DNA from: Aedes albopictus
Lineage: Eukaryota > Arthropoda > Insecta > Diptera > Culicidae
Assembly: GCF_035046485.1 (NCBI RefSeq)
Contig: NC_085136.1
Coordinates: 74,417,734 to 74,481,733, forward strand
Direction of reading: 5' to 3'
Length of the DNA: 64,000 bases
Shown: one piece after another, positions 11,250-20,623 of the stretch
How the letters are laid out: each line of letters starts with the position of its first letter
How positions within the stretch are numbered: position 1 is the first letter of the stretch
The notes under the pieces: model-generated
Database searches by the model: none
The model's input: the letters and a program-made list of their open reading frames with translations, nothing else
What the model was told of the DNA's origin: nothing
Position numbers and translations under genes: made by a program

Positions 11250-12130
11250 TGTGTTTTTATAAGACATTTTTAGGGCAATTTTCAAAAGAAAACATTATAT
11301 CTTAATGTTTTTTCATTGATCTTACAATACAAATGCAATTAATTGAATGGCGTCAAATGAATCGTTGTTACAATAAAAATACAATAATATTTGTTGTTAT
11401 TTGTAAGCAGTTTTAGCCTAGGGGCAAGACACTGTGCAAACGAGAGTAACTCTGAGAAATTCTGAGTAACTCTTTTCACCAATGATCGGCGAAATTTGTC
11501 GAAAAACACCCCTGAAACTGTAAGAAAAGCGAGATATTGGGCAATATTGTTTTGATTTTGCGATAAATCAGGCAACACCCATGTAAAAACGGGAGCAATC
11601 CGGAGAAATTCTGAGCAACTCTGTGACGGAAAATGTACTCTCCAGCACAGTGTCTTGCCCCAAGGTTTTAGCTTTTGAAAATCCATAGAATTTTTATTTC
11701 CTGCTAACATTTATATCCAGCATTTACGAGCACTAATGGCCGCCAGAATGATATGCACATTTTATGATAAGAATCAAACACTCTGATGTCTGTCTGGTAT
11801 GTATTGCTTGGCAGCTGTTAATAAGATCTATCATCAATCTTTTCAAATAACAGCCAAATATCTCAAGTCAGACCTCAGGTCGTATGATCCACACCATAAA
11901 TCGTTCACAATGCATGTGGCCATTAGTATCTGTAAATGCTGGAGAAAAATGTTACCTAGTAATATGAATTATTTGGCTTTTCAAGGCGAAATCTGTTTAC
12001 ATAACAACAAATATTATTGCATGTTTATTTTAACATCGGTTCAATTGACCCCATTAAACTAATTGTATTTGTATTGTTATCAATGGAAGTTTACTAATTA
12101 CTAGATTCCTTTAATTTATTGGAAAACATT
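11250..12130. mobile_element. Foldback (long-TIR) element, ends not exact
   Basis: Two arms are reverse complements over several hundred bases with moderate divergence: about 11,305-11,416 plus 11,666-11,760 on the left pairs with about 12,090 back to 11,880 on the right. Clear paired blocks are ACAATAATATTTGTTGTTAT (11,379 onward) with its complement near 12,003-12,022, and CCAGCATTTAC (left, about 11,716) with its complement near 11,930-11,945. The arms are 75-80% alike by eye, so this is an old insertion. A miniature element (11417-11665) interrupts the left arm only. The outer ends could lie further out, between 11,030 and 12,480. No transposase is visible. Confidence 0.7.
11417..11665. 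mobile_element. 249-bp MITE nested in the foldback element
   Basis: The ends are CCTAGGGGCAAGACACTGTG on the left and, as reverse complement, CCTTGGGGCAAGACACTGTG on the right (19 of 20 identical). A 6-bp direct repeat, TTTTAG, sits at 11411-11416 and 11666-11671 and is the likely target duplication. The opposite arm of the surrounding foldback lacks the insertion and shows a single ATTTCG-like site there, which supports the boundaries. The superfamily is not certain. Confidence 0.85.
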
Positions 12131-12647
12131 TGAAAAATCATTGTTCATCTTTTTCTTGTCGTAACGTCCTCACTTGGCTAAAACCTGCTTTTCAGCTAGT
12201 TTTCAATAAGTACTTCCTCAGTTATTTATTGAGAGCTTCCTCTGCCAACACGGCTTGACGTCTGTCACTCGTTGAAGTTTTAGCGAATAACATTCGATAA
12301 TCTTTATGGATCGAAAGGTCTGAGCCAGTAAAAAGAGAGAACATTCGATAACTGAAACATCTACTGTACTCCAATTAAAAACGAAAACTAAAAAAAATAT
12401 GTCAATTGATTATACAAACATGATCCAAGCAACAATAATATTTATTGTTATTTTTTTGTTACGATTTTTTTAAGTGTTATTGAGAAATAAACTCTTTTTT
12501 AATAAAAAGACGATGAGAACTTTGCAGGCACTTTTGCAATTACATAAAAACAACTTAAATTTATTTTTACTGATAGTAACTTTAAATTATTATAGAACTA
12601 TTGAAAAACAATCGAATCAATTAGTCAATAAAGCTAATGTTCACGTA
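12131..12647. other. A+T-rich flank with a probable dispersed repeat
   Basis: About 12,155-12,245 (CGTCCTCACTTGG ... CAGTTATTTATTGAGAGCTT) resembles, from memory, a repeat that is very common in culicine genomes; I cannot name the family. The rest is A+T-rich with short frames and no recognisable gene. The RTE-like insertion begins just to the right. Confidence 0.4.
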
Positions 12648-12659
12648 TTGTACGAACTA

Positions 12660-15600
12660 CATACATACATTTATTTGTTCAACATCATTAAGACAAGACA
12701 TAATCAACAATAGTACGCCACAATACTCGGTTTGTGGCTGCCGCTCTCCATCCTCGGTCGCGCCCAATGCTCGCCAAGTCACGCTCCACCTGGTCCGCCC
12801 ATCGTGCTCTCTGCGCTCCACGCCTTCTTGTGCCAACCGGATCCGTTGCAAACACCAGCTTTGCAGGGTTGTTGTCCGGCATTCTTGCAACATGCCCTGC
12901 CCATCGTATCCTTCCGGCTTTGGCCACCTTCTGGATGCTGGGTTCGCCGTAAAGTGCAGCGAGCTCGTGGTTCATCCTTCTCCGCCACACACCGTTCTCC
13001 TACACACCGCCGAAGATCGTTCTTAGCACGCGTCGCTCGAAAACTCCAAGTGCTTGTAGGTCCTCCTCGAGCATGGTCCAGGTCTCGTGCCCGTAGAGGA
13101 TCACCGGTCTTATTAGCGTTTTGTACATGGTGCATTTGGTGCGTGGGTGAATCTTTTTCGACCGCAGTTTCTTCTGGAGCCCGTAGTAGGCCTGACTTCC
13201 GCTGATGATGCGCCTCCGAATTTCTCGGCTCACGTTGTTGTCAGCCGTCAGTAAGGATCCGAGGTAGACGAATTCCTCCACCACCTCGAAAGTATCCCCG
13301 TCTATCGTAACATTGCTACCCAGACGGATCCGGTCGTTTTCGGTTCCGCCTACCAGCATGTACTTTGTTTTTGAGGCATTCACCACCAGTCCGACCTTTG
13401 CTGCTTCGCGTTTCAGGCGGGTGTACAGTTCTGCCACCGTTCCAAATGTTCTAGCGATAATGTCCATGTCGTCCGCAAAGCACACAAATTGACCGGATTT
13501 TGTGAAAATCGTTCCCCGGCTATTGAGCCCGGCTCGTCGCATCACACCTTCCAGCGCGATGTTGAAGAGTAGACATGAGAGTCCGTCACCTTGTCGCAGT
13601 CCCCGGCGAGATACGAATGAACTGGATAGTTCACCCGAAACCCTTACGCAGTTTTGCACACCGTCCATCGTTGCTTTAATCAGTCTAGTCAGCTTCCCAG
13701 GAAAGCCGTTTTCGTCCATGATTCTCCATAGCTCTGCGCGGTCGATACTATCGTATGCCGCTTTGAAGTCGATGAACAGGTGGTGCGTTGGGACCTGGTA
13801 TTCACGGCATTTCTGGAGGATTTGCCGTACGGTAAAGATCTGGCCCGTTGTCGACCGGCCGTCGATGAAGCCGGCTTGATAACTTCCCACGAACTCATTT
13901 GTTTTAGGTGACAGACGACGGAAGATGATCTGGGATAGCACTTTGTAGGCAGCATTCAAAATAGTGATCGCCCTAAAGTTCTCACATTCCAAATGGTCGC
14001 CTTTCTTGTGAATGGATTACCCCTTCCTTCCACTCCTGCTGTAGCTGTTCGGTTTCCCAGATCCTGACTATCAGCCGATGCAGACAGGTGGCCAACTTTT
14101 CTGGGCCCATCTTGATGAGTTCAGCTGCGATACCATCCTTACCAGCTGCTTTGTTGGTTTTGAGCTGGTGAATGGCATCCTTAACTTCCCTCAGCGTGGG
14201 AGTTGGTTCATTTCCGTCCTCCGCTGCACTGGCGTCGTCGTTCCTTCCGTTGCCGTGGGCTCCCGTGCCTACGTTCTCCACGCCGTTCAGGTGCTGATCG
14301 AAGTGCTGCTTCCACCTTTCGATCACTTCACGTCCGTCCGTCAAGAGGCCTCCGTCTTTATCCCTACATATTTCGGCTCGCGGCACGAAGCCGTTGCGGG
14401 ATGCGTTGAGCTTCTGATAGAACTTCCGTGTTTCTTGGGAACGGCACAGCAGTTCCATTTCTTCACACTCCGCTTCTTCCAGGCGGCGCTTTTTCTCCCG
14501 AAAGAGGCGGGTCTGCTGTTTCCGCTTCTGTTTGTAACGTTCCACGTTCTGTCGAGTCCCTTGCTGCAGCATTACCGCCCTCGCTGCATTCTTCTCCTCC
14601 AAAACCGTTCTGCACTCTTCGTCGAACCATTCGTTCCGTCGATTCCGTTCCACGTACCCGATGGTGCTCTCGGCTGCGTCGTTGATGGCTGCTTTCACTG
14701 TACTCCAGCAGTCCTCTAGAGGGGCCTCATCGAGCTCGCCCTCGTCTGGCAACGCGGCTTCGAGATTCTGCGCGTATGCTGAGGCGACATCCGGTTGCTT
14801 CAGTCGCTCTAGGTTGTACCGTGGCGGTCGCCGGTACCGTACATTGTTGATGACGGCGAGTTTTGGGCGCAGTTTGACCATCACCAGATAGTGGTCGGAG
14901 TCGATGTTGGCGCCACGATAGGCCCTGACGTCGGTAATGTCGGAGAAGTGCCGTCCGTCAATCAGAACGTGGTCGATTTGAGATTCCGTCTGCTGTGGTG
15001 ATCTCCAGGTGTAACGATAAGGAAGGCTGTGTTGGAAAAAGGTGCTACGTATGGCCATATTTTTGGAGGCGGTGAAATCAATGAGTCGTAGGCCGTTTTC
15101 GTTCGTCTGCTGGTGGGCGCTGAACTTACCAATCGTCGGTCTGAATTCCTCCTCCTGGCCTACCTGAGCGTTCAAATCACCTATGATGATCTTGACGTCG
15201 TGGCTTGGGCAGCGATCGTACTCGCGTTCGAGCTGCGCGTAAAATGCGTCCTTGTCATCATCAGTACTTCCGGAGTGTGGGCTGTGCACGTTTATTATGC
15301 TGAAGTTGAAGAATCGGCCCTTGATCCTCAACCTGCACATTCTTTCGTCGATCGGCCACCAACCGATCACGCGCCTCTGCATGTCGCCCATCACTATAAA
15401 AGCTGTTCCCAGCTCGCGTGTGTTGCCGCAACTCTGGTAGATGGTATGATTACCTCTAAACGTTCGCACCATGGATCCTGTCCAACACACCTCCTGCAGC
15501 GCTACGATGCCGAACCCGCGGTCCTTCAGTAGATCGGCGAGTATGCGGGTGCTCCCAATGAAGTTGAGAGATCGGCAGTTGCACGTACCGAGTTTCCAAT

Positions 15601-16050
15601 CGCAAGTCCTTTTTGTTCGCTGGGGTCGTTGCCGTTGGTCTCGGTTCGTATTATTCTGTTGCTGATTTTCAGTTACAATGGTTTTTTACGGCTGGCTCGT
15701 AGGGCCTGACACCAACCCCCTACTTTCCGGAGGACCATAGTGCACAGTTGAGCTTAGAGTCCTTCCCTGGCACTCGGACGTAGATCAGCCGCCCCTAACA
15801 TGGGGATCAGACGCTGTTGTGAGCCGCTCCTCCTGGAGAACAGACGCTCAGGTTTGCCGAAGCAAACCCCCCCTTCCCTGTCAGCCTACGACCAAAGTTC
15901 CCACCGGGGTTGGTTACCCGATCTTCCCTAAGGTTGCTCATAGTTTCCGGCCGGTACCGCGTGGAGGTAGGGATAGGAGTTGCTGGGCAGAGGCTAGTGG
16001 ATCATAATGGGATCTGAATTGCGCAGCATACCCAGCCTTTACCATGCCAT
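12660..16050 (-). mobile_element. RTE-like non-LTR retrotransposon, full span
   Basis: The 3,391-bp element is bounded by a perfect 12-bp target duplication, TTGTACGAACTA, at 12648-12659 and 16051-16062. In element orientation it runs from 16050 to 12660 and ends in a short tandem tail, TGTATGTATG, as is usual for RTE elements, with no long poly(A). The order is an untranslated or poorly coding 5' part (about 16,050-15,690), an apurinic-type endonuclease, reverse transcriptase and a C-terminal domain. Length and single long frame fit the RTE clade (JAM1 of Aedes aegypti would be the comparison to run). The clade call is inference from motif style. Confidence 0.9.
12688..15685 (-). pseudogene. 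RTE-like ORF: endonuclease plus reverse transcriptase, broken
   Basis: The open frame runs from a stop at about 15,686 with no ATG near its start. The first part reads KLGTCNCRSLNF ... ALQEVCW, the N-terminal endonuclease motif. The endonuclease continues through IIGDLNAQVG and the SDHYLV block (about 14,900). The reverse transcriptase holds FRAITILN, FIDFKAAYDSID, LRQGDGLS and the FADDMDIIA catalytic box (near 13,470). Two lesions inactivate it: a 5-bp deletion relative to the second copy near 14,000-14,015 causes a frameshift, and a CAG-to-TAG change gives a stop at 13000-13002, after FGGV. The C-terminal domain (WRRRMNHEL, GHVARMPDNNPAK) continues in frame to 12688. The missing Met suggests a frameshift or a non-ATG start, or further decay. 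Confidence 0.9.
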
Positions 16051-16310
16051 TTGTACGAACTATATGGGCTTGATTTCTGTTGTAAAAATTAACAATATAT
16101 CAACTATGTTGCGACGGGAATTCATCCCGCCGCAGATGATTTTTCGGACGCTGAAACAGAAACCAGTTTCACAGCATTGTTTTTCAACAGACGCTCGAAA
16201 CTACAATATATTTCAGTATAAACATTCATAAAATAACATATAAAATCACTTACACTTTTAGTTTCGTCCAGACGTCAACAAAGTACGGATACAATGACAA
16301 TAATCATCTA

Positions 16311-16678
16311 CACGGAGAAACTGAAAAACTCAAAATTAGGTACTTTTAAACTCAATTTTGAGTTCTTTTTCATCTCCCTTTTCATGCGCTCTTTCTATTG
16401 TTGTCAGAGAGTGAAGAGAGAAACACCCCAACTTTTGCAGTTCCGTGCGTCAAGCCAACACTGAGTTTCTAGCACAGTACTCAAATTTGAGTGAACACAA
16501 CCTAGTCAAAATTTCGGTTGGGTGGAAAAAACTTAAAATTAGGTATTTTTTTCACATGGAAGCAAGCGGGAACAACCCAACAAAAACATCGATTCCATCA
16601 ACTCAAAATTGGCTTGACGCACGCAACCCCGAAGTTGGGTGGAAAGAACTCACTTTTGGGTAGTTTCGTCTCTCCGTG
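16311..16678. mobile_element. TA-flanked MITE, CACGGAGA ends
   Basis: The termini are CACGGAGAAACTGAAAAACT and, as reverse complement, CACGGAGAGACGAAACTACC, both bordered by TA (16309-16310 and 16679-16680). Subterminal AACTCAAAATTAGGTA-like and CTCAAATTTGAGT-like motifs recur in both directions inside. The TA target fits the Tc1/mariner group. No transposase frame is present (368 bp). Confidence 0.82.
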
Positions 16679-17055
16679 TACATACAACATACAATTTGAC
16701 GTTTCACTACGGATTGCGCATACAACTTGTACAAGAACTTGTATGCAAGCGATACAACATATTTATGCACAATTACAGTGCCGTTCATAATTGTTGTCAT
16801 GGGCGAACAAACTATGTGTTTTATTGTGAACAATAAAACCAGTCATAAGTTAATAATATTTACCACGTAATGAATGGTAATTTTTTATCCGGGAAATGAT
16901 CCGACACTTGTGAAAAAAGTTATAACGTACAGATTGCCCAGTGGTGCTTAACATTTAACATGTAAAGGAATAATATCAGTAATAAAATCTCAATTTTTGG
17001 CCTATGTTACCAACCCAAGTTCCGCTTCCCATGACAAAATGCACTTTCAAGTTCC

Positions 17056-17210
17056 GCGAAGTTCAGATAAAGTTCCAAATGGAACTTTCTGGCTACTTAC
17101 GAGGCTAACGATGAGCCTTGCGGGAACTTCGGTCACAAGTTCCGGCAAGGCTCATTGTTAACCTCTTAAGCAGCCAGAAAGTTCCATTCGGAACTTTATC
17201 TGAACTTCGC
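17056..17210. repeat. 155-bp hairpin, AAGTTC-rich
   Basis: The left arm starts GCGAAGTTCAGATAAAGTTC and the right arm ends GAACTTTATCTGAACTTCGC. The outer roughly 38 bases pair almost perfectly (one mismatch and a small gap), and pairing resumes around GAGCCTTGC/GGCAAGGCTC near the centre (about 17,133). Confidence 0.85.
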
Positions 17211-17397
17211 TGAACTTTAAAGCTGCTTAAGATGCTACTCCGAACATTCAAGTTCATAGAAGTTCAGTTTAGTAGCATTGTGTTTCAATGACGATTAATT
17301 TTTTTTTTACAGAAAACAACTGTTTAAGCATACACGAATAAAAAAACAAGTATGAATTTATCAAATCAATGAATACTAGGCTTGAGCAAAAAAAAAA

Positions 17398-17463
17398 TGC
17401 CGCCCATCGGATTCGAACCGATAGTCGCTGCGTGAGAACCATACGCTCTACCACAGCACTACA
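17398..17463 (-). pseudogene. tRNA-like sequence with Pol III terminator
   Basis: On the minus strand a tRNA-style D region (GTGGTAGAGC, an A-box-like sequence) is followed by an anticodon-arm-like stretch, a perfect T arm (ATCGG, TTCGAAT, CCGAT; 17406-17422) and GGGCGGCA. Ten T residues follow at 17388-17397 and would end Pol III transcription. The 5' side of the acceptor stem does not pair with GGGCGGC, so this is not a normal tRNA; a tRNA-derived SINE head or decayed tRNA is more likely. The anticodon cannot be assigned safely. Confidence 0.6.
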
Positions 17464-17577
17464 GTTGCAATTGAGAGAACAGCAGCTAAAGTCTGACTTG
17501 AATCGATTTTCTATCGGCCGCTAGTTTTGCACATTTGTACAGTAGTGAAGTCAGCTTGACTTCGTCAAGTGTCTTCA

Positions 17578-17640
17578 GCAGCGCAGCGGTAAGTCGGCAG
17601 GCTATCACGCAGGAGGATCCAGTTCAAATCTACATAGCAG
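17578..17640 (+). pseudogene. Second, degraded tRNA-like sequence
   Basis: GCAGCGGTAAGTC resembles an A box and CAGTTCAAATC resembles a B box. The part TATCACGCAGGAGGAT lines up with CTCACGCAGCGACTAT in the minus-strand tRNA-like sequence at 17398-17463. The two lie in opposite orientation in the two halves of the foldback, as if one sequence was duplicated with the arms. Confidence 0.4.
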
Positions 17641-17958
17641 CGACATGTGTGAAAATATAATTATCAGAAGCAATTTCCGGACATGAATCACAAACCCACC
17701 AACAGGGTTGTGATTCTGGAAAACACATTTTTGTTTCTGCATGAATTTTGTCAAAGTTCTGTCAGAAGCTGCTGAGAAGGCTATCCAGCGTGCTTATGTG
17801 AACTTTCAAGTTCCAAAATTACTTAAAAATGAAGCTGCTTAGAAGGCTAATAAACAACCTCGAACGAGCTGCTTAGCTTATAAAGTAGCCTTTTATCTGA
17901 ACTTTTGGTTACTTGGGAAGCGATTAACTTTTTTCACAAGCATCGGATCACTTTGCGG

Positions 17959-18975
17959 TATTCGGCAAAGTTTTTTGGCATATCCTAGGCTATACTTTAA
18001 CGTCATTGGTTAGATCGTTTTAAACAAAAATTTAAATTTATGAGAAAAATGCAAAAAAGCACGTTTTCCCATACTAACTTCCATACAAATTTCAATCGCA
18101 ATGCGGAATACGTGGACGTAACCAATCGCTCCCAAATTTTGCACAGTTGTTTTGGACGCTAACATAGGTTGAAAAAGCTTTGTTCCGGGTTGATACGATC
18201 AAATTTAAAGTTTCTCCATACAACTTTGACCCACTCTAATATACTCGGAACTACGACGAATGGCACAACGAAAACGCGAACTGGGCACTGTTTACTTTTT
18301 AGTCAATCAACTCTCAACAAACTGCCGAATCTTACAAGCACACTGTTTTGATGTTGTTCCATTTCCTGAAATATGCACATTTATTACTCTAACCAAAAAA
18401 ACTTTACAAAAAAAGCAGGTTCAACTTTTTCCACATGTCTGTGCTGGACGACTGCGCGAATTATATAATTATATATGGCAGATAAGTGTAACGCTAGGAA
18501 GCGATCATGAATATAATTTATGAAAATGCTTGTTTCTACTCATATTTCTGGTCAACTCATTCATGATATTATGAATCACAACTATGATATTATGACTTGG
18601 CAGACATCATAAGAACATGATTTTTTATTCATGATCAGGGGAATGGATATTTTTCCGTGTTGTTTGAATAAAATACAGTTATTTCATTGAATTAAAATTT
18701 TAATACCTCTAGGAATTAACAACATAACTTAACATAAACACAAAGATGGTTTGATAGGGCAGGATCGTGGTTTCCGGCTGGGTCACACACGGGCGGAACA
18801 CTACCGAGGCCGGTCTCTATCGGCGGAACTGGGCATTACAAGATTCACCACACAAAAACTACTAGTTTTACACTTCTGGATTCACTTTATTAGGCGTTTT
18901 GGAAAAGAACTTTATTTCTCGAAGGTTCGATTCTTACTGACTAATTTTATTGTGATACATTCTAGTTTTACCCTA
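17959..18975. other. Gap region with generic repeats
   Basis: About 18,000-18,240 (TCCATACAAATTTCAATCGC ... CCAATCGCTCCCAAATTTTG) has the look of a dispersed mosquito repeat; I cannot name it. An 11-bp inverted repeat, GATCATGAATA at 18503-18513 and TATTCATGATC at 18626-18636, may be a small hairpin element. No gene was recognised; short frames are not supported by any motif. Confidence 0.45.
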
Positions 18976-20155
18976 CACGCTAAGATCAGTTTACCCATAA
19001 ATAGGTAATTGATTTAACCATATTTGAGTTTTGCATACATGACCCATAATATGCGTAAATTATACTAATAATTATCAGTAAACTTTACTCATAATATTAG
19101 TTGAGCGACATTACTCAAATATGAGTAATTGAACGTTACCCATATTTGGATGAAAAATCATCATTAGCATTAAATTTCTTATTTCAAAAAAAAAAACACA
19201 AGCGTGAAGTTTTCATGTCCAGTTAACGACGCGGCTGTTTGAATTTCCACGGTTTTTTCATTGTTTAAGTTATATTTTACAATCGAAAATACATTTCCAG
19301 CATATCCCGGCATGAATAATATTGAATTTCGTCTAATAATCGGGTAAGTTATATTATTTCTTGCACCTTATTTCCTATTACTCTTTTTCTTCCCCATCCT
19401 ACAGTTCCGCTGCCGCCTCTAAAGTTTTATTTCCCTGGCTGAAACATGGCCACGGTAGTCAAGCCAGACAACAAGGAGTTACCAGAAAAATCGAGGAACC
19501 CGCAGGAATGCAATCCGGAAGACGAGATCCAGCTTCTTATGAGAATTCCCGGAGGGAAAAACTCGATAGCCAGAATCACTGAGTTTTCCCCGTGGTAGGT
19601 GACGGTCTCCCGCTTATTAAGTGTGAGTTGGTGTGGGGTGATACGGTGTTACCGGCTCCTCCGACTGCCTGGGCGGATTCATGGCGCAGCAGAAAAAGTA
19701 CGTCAGCGTTTGCAATAGTCCAAATCGCCAGGAAGGAATCTTAGAGCGAAATGCCGATGGATCTAGATCATCCGGGAACATCTGGAATCGCCGGCTGCTT
19801 TATCCAGAAAGTTTAATTCGACACAGTTAGTTGTTATTTTCAATTTCAATCATATTGTTAAAACAATCATATTGTTAAAATTATTCATAAAAAGATATAT
19901 TAATAAAATTAACTTTATTTTTGAACATTTATTATTTTTAATAATTATCCAAACTAATCAAAACTTTTTAAATATATTCAATATATTAACAGATTTAAAT
20001 TACCCATATATGAGTGAAAATACTCTACCCATTTATGGGTAATGTGACCTTACTCATTTATGGGTAAAGTGCCTTTACCCATAAAATGCGAATGTGCACT
20101 TTTCGACGATTATGGGTAAACTTTATTCATATTTGGGTAAACTGACCTTAGCGTG
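18976..20155. mobile_element. 1.18-kb TA-flanked TIR element with cargo
   Basis: The termini are CACGCTAAGATCAGTTTACC and, as reverse complement, CACGCTAAGGTCAGTTTACC (one mismatch), bordered by TA at 18974-18975 and 20156-20157. Inside each end, TACCCATAAATGAGTAA-like motifs repeat in both orientations over about 150-200 bp. The central part (about 19,200-19,840) is different: less A+T-rich and free of the motif. It carries splice-site-like signals (separate entry). The ends and TA target resemble the 16311-16678 element. No transposase frame is visible, so it would need help to move. Confidence 0.85.
19301..19594 (+). other. Possible captured exon-intron-exon segment
   Basis: Splice signals line up. 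TTTCCAG precedes 19301; CGG then GTAAGT marks a donor at 19344; a pyrimidine-rich run ending CATCCTACAG marks an acceptor at 19395-19404; and GTG then GTAGGT marks a donor at 19595. The implied intron is 61 bp, the usual short insect size. Two readings are possible. An ATG at 19312 would splice into a frame that ends at 19582, giving a 69-residue protein. Alternatively the ATG at 19446, in a good start context (AAACATGG), opens a frame that stays open for 49 codons to the donor. I recognise neither product. The segment lies wholly inside the TIR element, which suggests capture from a host gene; chance splice-like sites remain possible. Confidence 0.4.
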
Positions 20156-20157
20156 TA

Positions 20158-20613
20158 CGTTGTTTGAAATGTTTCGATTTGAATTTGCTATAAAACTATA
20201 CTATAAACTTGCAATATTTCATAATGCTACCAACTAAACTGACAGCAGAGAAGAGAAGGGCATCTTAGAACAAATCGACCACACGAAAAGTGATAAATTT
20301 TTGACGCCGAAAATCGACCCGATTTATTTTGTTTCTGCTCATTTCGTTTCCATCGTGTCTAAACGTCAACATAACTGCATGGCTCAAAGTATGTTGATTA
20401 TTTTCAGGTATAACCAAAATTAATTAATAAATGACGTCATATCGATGATTGATTCTTTTATTTTTTGATAATTTGTTTCATTCAGAGCATATCAATTGTT
20501 GTTTCGACCACTATGGCAATAATATGGTAGACGTACCAACGATGTTTTTGGAAATGCAAGCTGTTATAAAGCATAATAATGGTATTTACCCATTTTTCTT
20601 AATTACCATATGC
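20158..20613. other. A+T-rich spacer, nothing recognised
   Basis: There is no recognisable gene, hairpin or repeat. The right end borders the target duplication of the RTE-like copy. Confidence 0.5.
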
Positions 20614-20623
20614 ATATTCCCCG

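Larger units (their letters stand above)
16889..17958. repeat. Foldback region with TGATCCGA termini
   Basis: Matching inverted ends lie at 16897-16925 (TGATCCGACACTTGTGAAAA) and 17922-17950 (reverse complement TGATCCGATGCTTGTGAAAA). A weaker match extends outward (CCGGGAAA against CCGCAAAG). The interior is rich in AAGTTC and GAACTT, has one strong hairpin (17056-17210) and carries two tRNA-like sequences in opposite directions. It looks like a composite or rearranged TIR element; no transposase is seen and the target duplication is unclear. Confidence 0.65.

Noticed and set aside
14078..15532. Plus-strand frames of up to 213 codons across the first RTE-like element
   Set aside because: They are shadows of the minus-strand endonuclease/reverse transcriptase frame.
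17398..17470. Functional tRNA gene on the minus strand
   Set aside because: The T arm is perfect but the acceptor stem does not pair.
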